From the NCBI GenBank assembly GCA_024809215.1, contig JANUBW010000001.1:372001-436000 (forward strand): a stretch of 64,000 nucleotides of DNA, written 5' to 3'. The notes below the pieces were generated by a model. The model was given only the letters and a program-made list of their open reading frames with translations, did no database searches and was not told the origin of the DNA. The DNA comes from Niastella sp. OAS944 (GTDB lineage: Bacteria; Bacteroidota; Bacteroidia; Chitinophagales; Chitinophagaceae). Of this stretch, positions 50,517 to 59,159 are shown in pieces. Positions within the stretch are counted from its first letter, which is position 1, and each line of letters opens with the position of its first letter. A program made the translations under genes and the position numbers.

Positions 50517-51689
50517 TTAATTACCAACCTCATATTTCCGCACAGACACGTCATTAAATAAAACAGCAACGTGATGTTCCTCAGGGTCATCGATGCGAAA
50601 AGCATACACATCATACCGTCGGTTCAATGGTTTGGCATCGTGTTGAAACCGGGATGGATTACCGGTTGTAGCAACATTCCCAAATATTTCAAACCAATCC
50701 TCCTCAATGTCAGTTGCCACTTCTCTCATGGTTTTGCCAACAACATCAACTATTCCGGTATGCTGTTCGAAAACAGGGTTTACTTCCAGAAAACGATAAT
50801 CAACCGCTTTTTTTCTCTCATTAAATATGACTTCAATAATGCAAAACCCTTCATCCATGGATTCAATGATCCGATGGTATTTATCAGTTGCGCGTTGGGC
50901 CAAAGCGTCTTTTATGCGCAGCATTTCCTGCTCCGTCATTTTTTGTTCGGTGATATCATCTGCCGTTACTGCAACGCCATCACCAATTTTAACCGCTTTA
51001 ATATGATACCAGTGATTATGCCCTTTATCGCCATAGTAATTGATCCATTCTATTGGCTCACTGGTTTCGGTAACAATTATCAAATTTTTAAAATCGTCAG
51101 AATTGGCCATGCCCGGATGCCGTTGAAGGTAGAGTTCACCAAATGGATCGCCATTTTCCGTTCTCTTTGCCAGGGTGTTGGTCAACACGTATTTAAAATC
51201 AATGATGTCCCCCTTTTCATTTCTCACAGCATCCAAAACTGTTATTGCGTTCAGGGATGAGTTAAAGACTGATTGCAACAGATTGTTGCTTCTTATGATC
51301 TGCTGTTCGGCCATTTTTAAGGCGGTTATGTCCCGGGTGGTTGATAATACACCGTCGCCATATTTTACAATGGACTGATAAAACCATTGAGATCTGAACT
51401 GCTCGAAAGAATAGTTTTGTTCATACCGTTGGGGAACGCCGGTTTGTGTTACCTGCACCATGCGATCAAAGATGCCGGCGCGGACAACACCGGGATTTTG
51501 TTCCATTAAGCTTTTTCCGATCACCTCGCCAACCAGTTCAACAGCTTGTTTGTTATTGGCGATCCAAATAAAGTCAATGATGTTGTTCTTTTCATCTCTT
51601 ACTGCCCGAAAAACCTGTACTACATCTAAAGCACTGTCTATAACCAACTGTAGGTCATCACTTGCGTTTGCCTTTTGCCTGGTTGCCAT
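50517..51689 (-). CDS. PAS-domain protein without a kinase domain
   Basis: 390 residues from the ATG at 51689. In-frame ATGs at 51773 and 51788 would overlap the end of the upstream gene. Three PAS units can be seen (about 10-130, 135-260, 265-385), each with FRAVRDEKNNIIDFIWIANNKQA-like and KYGDGVLSTTRDIT- or KIGDGVAVTADDIT-like ends. In Bacteroidota such tandem PAS modules usually lead into a histidine kinase, but this frame stops at FNDVSVRKYEVGN and no kinase lies downstream; the next gene, Ku, is 76 bases further. It is either a stand-alone sensor or a truncated kinase gene. Confidence 0.75.
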   Translation of the reverse strand: MATRQKANASDDLQLVIDSALDVVQVFRAVRDEKNNIIDFIWIANNKQAVELVGEVIGKSLMEQNPGVVRAGIFDRMVQVTQTGVPQRYEQNYSFEQFRSQWFYQSIVKYGDGVLSTTRDITALKMAEQQIIRSNNLLQSVFNSSLNAITVLDAVRNEKGDIIDFKYVLTNTLAKRTENGDPFGELYLQRHPGMANSDDFKNLIIVTETSEPIEWINYYGDKGHNHWYHIKAVKIGDGVAVTADDITEQKMTEQEMLRIKDALAQRATDKYHRIIESMDEGFCIIEVIFNERKKAVDYRFLEVNPVFEQHTGIVDVVGKTMREVATDIEEDWFEIFGNVATTGNPSRFQHDAKPLNRRYDVYAFRIDDPEEHHVAVLFNDVSVRKYEVGN

Positions 51690-51753
51690 GTACGTCGGTT
51701 TATAAAGCGGTTTAATTGAAGTTTCATGGTACGTTGAAGGAAGACGAATTACA

Positions 51754-52293
51754 TTAACTTTTGCAAAAGACATACCATTGGCAGGCAATTAAAACATTAA
51801 TGGCTGCACATGGGCTGAATGCAGGGACTACCCCTGGTTCTTCAATCAGGGCTTCACATACTTCCTTCCAGAAAGCGTTATCGGCGTTACTTGCGAACTC
51901 CTGTATATACTGCCTGCTGGCTTCACTATCATTCGTCAATGTTGCAAGGCCTGTGAGCAGCACGCCGAACGTGGTAATATCTTCCGCTGCGGTCAGTGGC
52001 GCCCAAACACCAGCTCCTAGTTGTGCATAGTACACCGGAAAGCCGGCCTCCTCTTCGTTCAGGTCTACAAAAAAAGGATCGTCAAGACCGTTGAGCGCAA
52101 TCACGTACCAGCCGGGTTGCCATTTGCCCGCTTCCGTTGAGGTAAGGTCTTCACCAGTGATGCCGTGATAGCGGAAGCAGCTCTGGTAACCCTGCCAATT
52201 CTCCGGCTTGGGATAATGAAAAGGCAACAGCATAGAGCCGGCGATCGTTTCGTTTTGCATAAACTGCAGAATAAGCGGAGGTATGTTCATCAT
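51754..52293 (-). CDS. SMI1/KNR4-like (SUKH) protein
   Basis: 179 residues from the ATG at 52293, which begins 1 base after the stop of the upstream SUKH gene; the ATG at 52323 would overlap it. The sequence has the SUKH-like arrangement: a helical start, then GWYVIALNGLDDPFFVDLNEEEAGFPVYYAQLG, a strand block with acidic turns, and AAEDITTFGVLL. Proteins of this family often act as immunity proteins against polymorphic toxins, but some are housekeeping. No toxin gene is adjacent. Confidence 0.65.
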   Translation of the reverse strand: MMNIPPLILQFMQNETIAGSMLLPFHYPKPENWQGYQSCFRYHGITGEDLTSTEAGKWQPGWYVIALNGLDDPFFVDLNEEEAGFPVYYAQLGAGVWAPLTAAEDITTFGVLLTGLATLTNDSEASRQYIQEFASNADNAFWKEVCEALIEEPGVVPAFSPCAAINVLIACQWYVFCKS

Positions 52294-52294
52294 G

Positions 52295-52966
52295 TTATCC
52301 GTTTTGATAGTGAAATTCGTCATCCAGGCGCTCCCAGCTTATTTCTTTTTGCAACAATGACGATAGCTCATCTTCGCTGATCAACGGCCATTCTGCATGC
52401 CCCCTGGTATAGATATCCGTTATGATCTCTTGTTGCTGCCGGCTTAAATACTGTCCATGGGTTTTCAGAAAATGGTGAAGGTTATCTGCGAAATTTTCCT
52501 GCTGCAACAAACCATCTTCCGCTTCCTCCACGTCGGCAACGGCCTCCAGCATACTACGAAAAATAAAATCGGTTAAGTTTTTGGCTTTGTACACTGCCCT
52601 ATTGGCATCGTGCCAGAGAAACACTACAGGGATCTCGTTGCTTCCCTCTTCTTGCGGTAAAAAGCAATACATATCGCCGGCGCCATTTTTTGCAAATGGA
52701 ATAAAGTGAAGATCCGCCCTGATATCCATCCAGTAATCGGGATCGGCAAATTCACTGAGTTGACTTTCTATATCATCAAAACTCATTAGTTCAAACTCGT
52801 TGGCAAAAAGCAGCAGCGGTGGGTTCTTGCGCAGTTCCGGATATTGTTGTGTGATCCAGTTCGGGCCGGCCGTTCCCCAATTAAGCATGCCATCGGCATA
52901 TAGTTGATGATAAAGTGTTGGATAATGAAATTGGAACTGCTGTTCGAGTTGCTGTAATAGGTTCAT
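52295..52966 (-). CDS. SMI1/KNR4-family (SUKH) protein
   Basis: 223 residues, cytosolic. The SUKH pattern is clearer than in its neighbour: LEQQFQFHYPTLYHQLYADG, then LHFIPFAKNGAGDMYCFLPQ, PVVFLWHDANRAVYKAKNLTDFI and a helical tail. The family includes immunity proteins paired with secreted nuclease or ADP-ribosylation toxins. Here it is followed 1 base later by a second SUKH gene. A 36-residue frame precedes it on the same strand. No toxin is recognised, so this may be an orphan immunity pair. Confidence 0.8.
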   Translation of the reverse strand: MNLLQQLEQQFQFHYPTLYHQLYADGMLNWGTAGPNWITQQYPELRKNPPLLLFANEFELMSFDDIESQLSEFADPDYWMDIRADLHFIPFAKNGAGDMYCFLPQEEGSNEIPVVFLWHDANRAVYKAKNLTDFIFRSMLEAVADVEEAEDGLLQQENFADNLHHFLKTHGQYLSRQQQEIITDIYTRGHAEWPLISEDELSSLLQKEISWERLDDEFHYQNG

Positions 52967-52980
52967 GGGTTACGGAATAA

Positions 52981-53091
52981 TTATTTGATCTCTTTATCAA
53001 ACTCCATAAAATCTTCGTGCAGGCCGTTTTCACGGTAATATTTTTGGTCGTGTTCGCTCAGCTTGTAAATGTGCTTATTAATATCTTTCAT
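52981..53091 (-). CDS. 36-residue ORF ahead of the SUKH pair
   Basis: MKDINKHIYKLSEHDQKYY, then RENGLHEDFMEFDKEIK and a stop. The ATG at 53091 follows AAAAGGA, one of the better ribosome-binding sites in the window. It ends 14 bases before the SUKH gene and reads in the same direction. The charged, helical content could be a small protein or the tail of a lost toxin gene; nothing matches a family I recognise. Confidence 0.4.
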   Translation of the reverse strand: MKDINKHIYKLSEHDQKYYRENGLHEDFMEFDKEIK

Positions 53092-53155
53092 TCCTTTTCA
53101 ATTTTTCCGGCTGCTTTGCCATTACTTACGGGTAAAGGGCAGCAGCCGGGTATTT

Positions 53156-53476
53156 CTATATAAAGTTCAGTTTAGCCTCGGCCAAAGCGCCAATAACCGG
53201 TAATTGTTTTTGGGCGTTGTTGGAGGCGTTAATAATTCCCAGTATCCAAAGTAACAAAACAGCCAGATTTACAAAACTTAAAAAACCCAGTGCAGGTACC
53301 ACCATAACTACAATAGTTATAGCAACAGTGAGCAGTACACCGAGGATCATAACCCCGAGGGACTGTTTAAGATGGAAACGAACGGCGGGGTCTTTTTCTT
53401 TATTGTATTGCAACAGCGCAATGATAAAGCCAATAATTGTGATGTAAGCGACGATCGATTGTGTTTTTTTGTCCAT
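53156..53476 (-). CDS. DUF4870-type small membrane protein
   Basis: 106 residues from the ATG at 53476 (MDKKTQSIVAYITIIGF); an ATG at 53515 adds 13 residues. Three membrane helices are visible: IVAYITIIGFIIALLQY, LGVMILGVLLTVAITIVVMVV and VNLAVLLLWILGIINAS. The YNKEKDPAVRFHLKQSLG loop is the family signature (membrane plus RFHxxQS). DUF4870/Tic20-like proteins are widely conserved, and their role is unclear. It lies alone between the 36-residue ORF and the divergent regulator. Confidence 0.85.
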   Translation of the reverse strand: MDKKTQSIVAYITIIGFIIALLQYNKEKDPAVRFHLKQSLGVMILGVLLTVAITIVVMVVPALGFLSFVNLAVLLLWILGIINASNNAQKQLPVIGALAEAKLNFI

Positions 53477-53723
53477 TGTTGTTTTATTGATTTTTATAAA
53501 AAAAGAACCCAACAAAGGTGAAAACAGCCTGAGGCCACGCCAAATAATTGCGCGTACAAACCGTCTACAGGCCGCCGTTAAAAGCGTCTACAATGTGTCT
53601 ACAAAGAGTAAGATCGTTCTTAAAAAAATATATGTTTGTAGTCACTTATGAAGTGTTGCAACAAAAACAGGGCGATTGGGTATTTTACCGCAAACCTGGT
53701 GATGTTTAATATATTTTATAACT

Positions 53724-55763
53724 ATGACCAATCAGAATAACCGGATCTATTTTAAAGCCAATCCATTCCCCAATGGACACCGGGTTAAAAAATTTGTATG
53801 GAGTGGTGAACTTCGGGTATTCCGTATTCTCACCATCATCATTATATTTCTGTCAACATTTGCCCGCACCACGGCTCAAAACCGGTATACCGATAGTTTA
53901 TACAGTATAATAACCAATCCCCAATCGGGCGATGGTGAAAGGATCGTTGCTTTAAGCAAACTGGCCATTGTTGTGCGGCATTACGATCAAAAAGAAGCAT
54001 TAAGACTTTCACAAAAAGCGGTAGACCTTGCCCGCGGCGAAAACGATGCGCGTTATAAAGTATATGCTTATTTAGGAAGGGAGAACGTTTATCTCAAGGT
54101 GCGTGAAATGGAAAAGGCAGGCCGGGACCTGGACAGCAGCCTGTGGTATGCCGAAAAAACCAAAGATGCTAAAGCCAAAGCATGGGCATGGTTCCAAAAA
54201 GGTCGCACCCTTAGCCTCGAAGGCAGGGAGAAAGAGAAACTGAATGCAATGTTGAAAGCCCTGGAATATATTAAAAGTGAAAATGACTGGGAATTAAAGG
54301 CCTCCATTTATTATGGAATATACGGTGCATTCGCCACATGGAAAGATATTGATAAAGAAGGGCAATACGCACTGCTGGCCTTAGATGCGGCACAAAAAAG
54401 CAGCAACCCTAATAACATTTGTGAATCATGGCAGGCAATAGGTTCTGCCGTTCACGACCGGTATCTTAAAACCGGCGAAAAAGACAAGACACTGTTAGAC
54501 TCAACCATAAATGCCTACCGCCGATCGGTTTTGGTATACATGCAACACGAGCCGTATATGCACATGGTACAACTGGTTACCATACCATGCATTAACCTCG
54601 CCGACGCCTATAACCGGCATTTCCCTGTATCCAGCCAAACTACAGATTCGCTTCGCCACTATGCTACGCTTGCATTTAACTACGCTGTAAAAGATAATGA
54701 CAAACGACTACAGGCAGCAGCCTTCGGACTCATGAATGAAGATGCCAAACGCAACGGCAATTTCAACCAGGCGGAAACCTATCTGCTGCAGGCGCTAACC
54801 CTGTTTGCAGGCGATCCTGTTCCCGACTATTATGTTCGTTCTAATGTGTACCGCGATCTGGCCGAACTGGCAGAGCGTCGTAAAGACTATAACCAGGCGC
54901 TCGAATATTATAAAGCATACCTGGCCGACTATAAAAAGGTGTTTGATGAAGAACAGAATAATACAGGCAAGAAGCTGGAAGCACAGTATCAGGCTAAGGA
55001 AAAGGAGCAGGAAATACTTTTTTTGAAAGAGAAAGAAGGCTTGCAACGTCTTCAAAAATACCTGTACGCAGGGGTTGGAATTGCGCTGTTGGTGGTACTG
55101 GTATTTATGTTCCGTTCGTACCACTTCAGGCTGCGTTACTCGTTGCAACGGGAACTACTTCTTAAAAAGGAAAAAGAAGAATCGAGTTTACTGGCCCAGT
55201 TCAAAATTGAAGAAAACCTGGTTCTCGAAGCCGAAAAGCGCAATGTGGAGCTACGTGCAAAGCTTCAGGAAGAGCAGTTAAAACTCAAAGCCGAAGAGGC
55301 TGCCCACCTTCACACCGAACAGCAGGCCATACTTGCTCAAAAAGAAATTCTACATAAGGAAGTAATAGCAGGAAGATTGCATGTAGAACAAAAGAATAAA
55401 ATTTTGAAAGGTTTTAGAGAACACTTAAACCTGAACAAAAACGGGGCTAATAAAGATGTAGAAATAAACAGGCTGCTGAGAGAGGAAAACCACCTCGACA
55501 ATGATTTTGAAGAAGTAGTAGTTGACCTTAAGGAGATCCATCCTGACTTTTATAGAAAGCTACAGCAGAAGGCAGGTAATAAACTTACTGATCTCGACTT
55601 AAAATATTGTTCTTACATACTCCTTAAACGAAACAACTCGGACATAGCAAGGTTACTAAGTATAGAACCCAAAAGTGTCAGAATGAATAAATACAGATTG
55701 AAACAGAAATTAGGATTGGGAAAAGAAGATGACCTGGAAGAATTCATAAGAAATTTGGGTTAA
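53724..55763 (+). CDS. TPR sensor with transmembrane helix, coiled coil and LuxR-like HTH
   Basis: 679 residues. An N-terminal hydrophobic helix (FRILTIIIIFLSTFARTTAQ) exports the following TPR array (about 55-430, repeated ALxxSQKAVDLA-, ALEYYKAYLADY-like units). A second transmembrane helix (about 444-462) returns the chain to the cytosol. A long coiled coil (about 465-560, QLKLKAEEAAHLHTEQQAILAQK) then leads to a helix-turn-helix (about 620-665: LTDLDLKYCSYILLKRNNSDIARLLSIEPKSVRMNKYRLKQKLGL). This is the Bacteroidota TPR/HTH one-protein sensor plan. It should couple a periplasmic signal to transcription; its target is unknown. Confidence 0.75.
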   Translation: MTNQNNRIYFKANPFPNGHRVKKFVWSGELRVFRILTIIIIFLSTFARTTAQNRYTDSLYSIITNPQSGDGERIVALSKLAIVVRHYDQKEALRLSQKAVDLARGENDARYKVYAYLGRENVYLKVREMEKAGRDLDSSLWYAEKTKDAKAKAWAWFQKGRTLSLEGREKEKLNAMLKALEYIKSENDWELKASIYYGIYGAFATWKDIDKEGQYALLALDAAQKSSNPNNICESWQAIGSAVHDRYLKTGEKDKTLLDSTINAYRRSVLVYMQHEPYMHMVQLVTIPCINLADAYNRHFPVSSQTTDSLRHYATLAFNYAVKDNDKRLQAAAFGLMNEDAKRNGNFNQAETYLLQALTLFAGDPVPDYYVRSNVYRDLAELAERRKDYNQALEYYKAYLADYKKVFDEEQNNTGKKLEAQYQAKEKEQEILFLKEKEGLQRLQKYLYAGVGIALLVVLVFMFRSYHFRLRYSLQRELLLKKEKEESSLLAQFKIEENLVLEAEKRNVELRAKLQEEQLKLKAEEAAHLHTEQQAILAQKEILHKEVIAGRLHVEQKNKILKGFREHLNLNKNGANKDVEINRLLREENHLDNDFEEVVVDLKEIHPDFYRKLQQKAGNKLTDLDLKYCSYILLKRNNSDIARLLSIEPKSVRMNKYRLKQKLGLGKEDDLEEFIRNLG

Positions 55764-55788
55764 CGCCATGCCTAAATTTTTAAGCTTG

Positions 55789-55899
55789 TTATCGTGGTTT
55801 GTTTTCCCCTAAATTTTGCCCTTTCCTTTTCTTATTGCCAGCCACGATGACAAAAACAATTACACCTATGATCACTATTATTCCTATTATTGGCAACAT
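55789..55899 (-). CDS. 36-residue single-pass membrane protein
   Basis: MLPIIGIIVIIGVIVFVIVA, then a basic cytosolic tail beginning GNKKRKGQN. The ATG at 55899 is at the right end; the gene is convergent with the TPR regulator. Hydrophobic helix plus KKRK positive-inside tail suggests a bona fide small membrane protein, although composition alone could arise by chance. Function unknown. Confidence 0.45.
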   Translation of the reverse strand: MLPIIGIIVIIGVIVFVIVAGNKKRKGQNLGENKPR

Positions 55900-56159
55900 A
55901 TATTCGGGTTTTAATGATTATTGATTTTGAAACATAGCGCCACAAGGGCTCTTTGTTACTGGGAATGTGCTAATTGAAAACATTTTGATATCGTTTTGTT
56001 TGTGTAATATGTTCCCCAATAGCCTGCATTGATCTTTAAGAAGTAGCTGCCTCCTGCGTTTTTAGAGTTGCCTTGTTAAAATAAATGTTCAAAGGGTATG
56101 CCATGCAATCATAATTTGGTGGTTAAACGTATCAGATCTTATGGCCATGATCGGTCTTA
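55900..56159. other. intergenic sequence, no feature seen
   Basis: Together with 55764-55788 this completes the roughly 400-base gap between the TPR regulator and glgX. Apart from the 36-residue frame I see no family-like protein, hairpin with T-run or repeat. Confidence 0.5.
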
Positions 56160-58340
56160 TTAGGGATTACTTATTTCGGGCAACGTATCTGGCGGATTGG
56201 TTTCAGAAGAAATATGCTCACCTTGTAATAAAACCAAACTTCTTCCCTGAACCAGGTATTTGCCGCAGGGCATAAGTTCATTTTCGGGTTCACACATTTC
56301 TTTGTCAGTAGCTGTATCGAGGACCTTAAACCACTTACTGCCAAATTTTTCGGATGGCAGCGTAAATTCGATCACTTCATTGTGAGCATTAAACAAAAGG
56401 TAAAAATCTTTATCAGTAAGCTTTCGACCCTTTTCATCGAGGCAACGCAAACCAAGACCATTTAGGTATAAACCTAACGATTTGGCGTATCCTTCATTCC
56501 ATTGTTGATCTTTCATTTCATTGCCATCGGGAGTGAACCAGGCAATGTCTTCGACGCCAATACCACGAATGGGTTGTTCCTGAAACCACCGCCGGCGGCT
56601 AAAGGCCGGGTGTGATTTGCGGAACCAAATCAACTGTCTCACAAATGAGACCAGTTCCTCATCTTTCTCATTCCACTTTATCCAGCTAATCTCGTTATCC
56701 TGGCAATACGCATTATTATTGCCGAACTGCGAGTTACCCATTTCATCGCCGCTGAGCAACATGGGCACTCCCTGGGATAATAACAGCGTGGTGAAAAGGT
56801 TACGTTTTTGCCGGCTTCTGGTCTCAAGTATCCCAAGATCTTTTGTAGGTCCTTCAATTCCATAATTACAGGAATGGTTCTCGTTCTCACCATCATTATT
56901 ATTCTCTTTATTTGCCTCATTATGTTTTTCATTAAAGCTTACCAGGTCTTCCATTGTAAAACCGTCGTGTGCTGTTATAAAATTGATACTGGCTCCGGGA
57001 TTTCTGTAATCGTTCTTATACAAGTCGGCACTGCCGGTTATTCGTTTGGCAAATTCAGCCAGTCTGCTTTCTGCACCCCGCCAGTAATCTCTTATGCAAT
57101 CGCGGTACAATCCATTCCATTCGGCCCATCCAACAGGGAATTTCCCCACCTGGTAACCTCCTTCGCCAAGATCCCAGGGTTCTGCAATCAATTTAACACG
57201 CGAGATCACCGGGTCCTGATGAATGATATCAAAGAAAGCGCCCAGCTTGCTCACTTCATGTAGTTCGCGGGCAAGAGTAGCTGCCAGATCGAACCGAAAA
57301 CCATCTACATGCATTTCCTGTATCCAATAGCGCAGACTGTCCATGATCAACTGTAATACATAAGGTAAACGGGTATTCAGTGTATTACCTGTGCCTGTAT
57401 AATCCATATAATACCGCTTGTCTTCCGTTAAGCGATAATATGAAGCGTTGTCTATTCCCCGGAAACACAAAGTAGGGCCGAAATGATTTCCTTCTGCTGT
57501 ATGATTATATACTACATCGAGAATGACCTCTATTCCGGCATCATGCAATGCCCTTACCATTTCTTTGAATTCATTCACCTGCTGCCCCAGAATACCAGAG
57601 GCAGCATACCGTGAATCAGGCGCGAAAAAACCAATGGTATTGTAACCCCAATAGTTGGTAAGGCCTTTTTCTTTCAAATGCCTGTCTTCAATAAAATGGT
57701 GGATCGGCATCAGCTCGATTGTTGTTATGCCAAGGTTTTTAAGGTAATCGATGACCACCGGATGGCCAATTGCCTTGTAGGTGCCCCTTATATCTTCGGG
57801 CAACCCGGGATGCAGGTTGGTAAGGCTTTTAACATGAGCTTCATAAATGATGGTTTCGTGGTATGGTATACTAAGGGGTTTATCGTTGCCCCAATCGAAA
57901 CGATCATCTACAACTACCGATTTGGGAATATATGGAGCACTATCGGTAGTATTAAAGCTCAGGTCCTCATTTTCATGCCCGATCTCATATCCAAACAGGG
58001 CATTGTGCCATTGAAGGGGGCCTGCAATTGCTTTTGCATATGGATCAATTAATAATTTATAGGCATTGAACCGATGCCCTTCTTCCGGTTTATACGGCCC
58101 CGCCACCCGGTATCCATATAACTGCCCCGGCGCAATACCGGTTACATACATATGCCAGACATGATGGGTGCGTTCTTTAAAACGTATTTTTATTGTTTCT
58201 ACATCATCTTCAAGGGAATTAAACAGACAAAGATCAACTCCCTCAGCATTCTCTGTGTAAAGGGCAAAATTCACTCCGTTACCGTCCCATGTGGCGCCTA
58301 ATGGATAAGGCTTTCCAATATAATACTCCTGTATAGCCAT
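56160..58340 (-). CDS. glgX: glycogen debranching enzyme GlgX
   Basis: 726 residues from the ATG at 58340 (MAIQEYYIGKPYPLGATWDG); an ATG at 58361 adds seven. An N-terminal CBM48 domain (GNGVNFALYTENAEGVDLCLF, about 15-110) precedes the GH13 barrel: VILDVVYNHTAEG, MHVDGFRFDLAATLARELH (nucleophile Asp about 348), VKLIAEPWDLGEGGYQVG (acid/base Glu) and NFITAHDGFTMEDLVSFNEKHNEANKENN. These mark the GlgX/isoamylase type, which hydrolyses the alpha-1,6 branches of limit dextrin during glycogen breakdown. No other glycogen genes are adjacent; it is convergent with the TPR regulator across the small membrane-protein ORF. Confidence 0.95.
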   Translation of the reverse strand: MAIQEYYIGKPYPLGATWDGNGVNFALYTENAEGVDLCLFNSLEDDVETIKIRFKERTHHVWHMYVTGIAPGQLYGYRVAGPYKPEEGHRFNAYKLLIDPYAKAIAGPLQWHNALFGYEIGHENEDLSFNTTDSAPYIPKSVVVDDRFDWGNDKPLSIPYHETIIYEAHVKSLTNLHPGLPEDIRGTYKAIGHPVVIDYLKNLGITTIELMPIHHFIEDRHLKEKGLTNYWGYNTIGFFAPDSRYAASGILGQQVNEFKEMVRALHDAGIEVILDVVYNHTAEGNHFGPTLCFRGIDNASYYRLTEDKRYYMDYTGTGNTLNTRLPYVLQLIMDSLRYWIQEMHVDGFRFDLAATLARELHEVSKLGAFFDIIHQDPVISRVKLIAEPWDLGEGGYQVGKFPVGWAEWNGLYRDCIRDYWRGAESRLAEFAKRITGSADLYKNDYRNPGASINFITAHDGFTMEDLVSFNEKHNEANKENNNDGENENHSCNYGIEGPTKDLGILETRSRQKRNLFTTLLLSQGVPMLLSGDEMGNSQFGNNNAYCQDNEISWIKWNEKDEELVSFVRQLIWFRKSHPAFSRRRWFQEQPIRGIGVEDIAWFTPDGNEMKDQQWNEGYAKSLGLYLNGLGLRCLDEKGRKLTDKDFYLLFNAHNEVIEFTLPSEKFGSKWFKVLDTATDKEMCEPENELMPCGKYLVQGRSLVLLQGEHISSETNPPDTLPEISNP

Positions 58341-58569
58341 AGTAATAGGGTTCAGTTGCATTGTTCAATACGAACATGCGGTTATTATTATTTAAAATAA
58401 ATGACAGCGATTATTAAAGTTCCTGCTTTCCTGAGCGGAGATTAAGTATGTATGACGCTATAAATCCTGGTAGTGTAACTACTAAATAATTTTAACAGAA
58501 AAAATTATGCCTTATAATCGATGTTTATAAAACATAATTATTATTTTCCATACTACTAAAACCTGTAGT

Positions 58570-59076
58570 TTGATCAACCCTGCAACCCAAACCAAAGGAA
58601 TACTATTGCTTGTAGCTCTTTTTATCATGCATAGCATTACATTGAATGCACAAACACGTGCCAAAGACGAGAAACGTTTCGTGAATGCACTGAATGAACT
58701 GGTAGCCTATAAAAAGCCCTCGATGGGTACTGATGATAGCCCCCAATTTATACTGGATAGCTTGTTCCATATCCTGGGCGATTCGCTTACTATTACACAG
58801 ATCAATACATTTATCGATTCATCTGTTAGCCGCTATCGTTATATGGTTGGGCTCAATCAGATCTCAGTGGGGCACGACCTGAACCTGGTGTTGTATGCCG
58901 GTGACGATGGAGCTAAAGTATACGCCCAGCGAAAAGGCCGGCAGGATTGGGAATACTCGGGCCCCGATAATCTCATATTGGTTGGCCTGGTGCAAGACGA
59001 TGATAAAAAAGCACAGGCTATAAAGAAGAAAATTGAAGCGGCCTGGAAAAGAGCCAGCCGTTGGTATAAACCTTAA
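58570..59076 (+). CDS. small secreted protein of unknown function (TTG start)
   Basis: 168 residues. The frame has no ATG before residue 20, inside the signal peptide. A TTG at 58570 yields MINPATQTKGILLLVALFIM and a cleavage region SITLNAQ, a convincing export signal, so TTG is the probable start. The mature part is mixed helix and strand (FVNALNELVAYKKPSMGTDD, DSLFHILGDSLTITQINTFI, ILVGLVQDDDKKAQAIKKKIEAAWKR). No family is recognised. It precedes the LytS/LytTR pair by about 80 bases on the same strand. Confidence 0.6.
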   Translation: MINPATQTKGILLLVALFIMHSITLNAQTRAKDEKRFVNALNELVAYKKPSMGTDDSPQFILDSLFHILGDSLTITQINTFIDSSVSRYRYMVGLNQISVGHDLNLVLYAGDDGAKVYAQRKGRQDWEYSGPDNLILVGLVQDDDKKAQAIKKKIEAAWKRASRWYKP

Positions 59077-59159
59077 ATTCATCCCTCAAACAATGAAGTT
59101 CATCGGAAAAATACCATGCGATCTGTTATACATTTCTATGTAAGGGCTACTTTTGAAAC

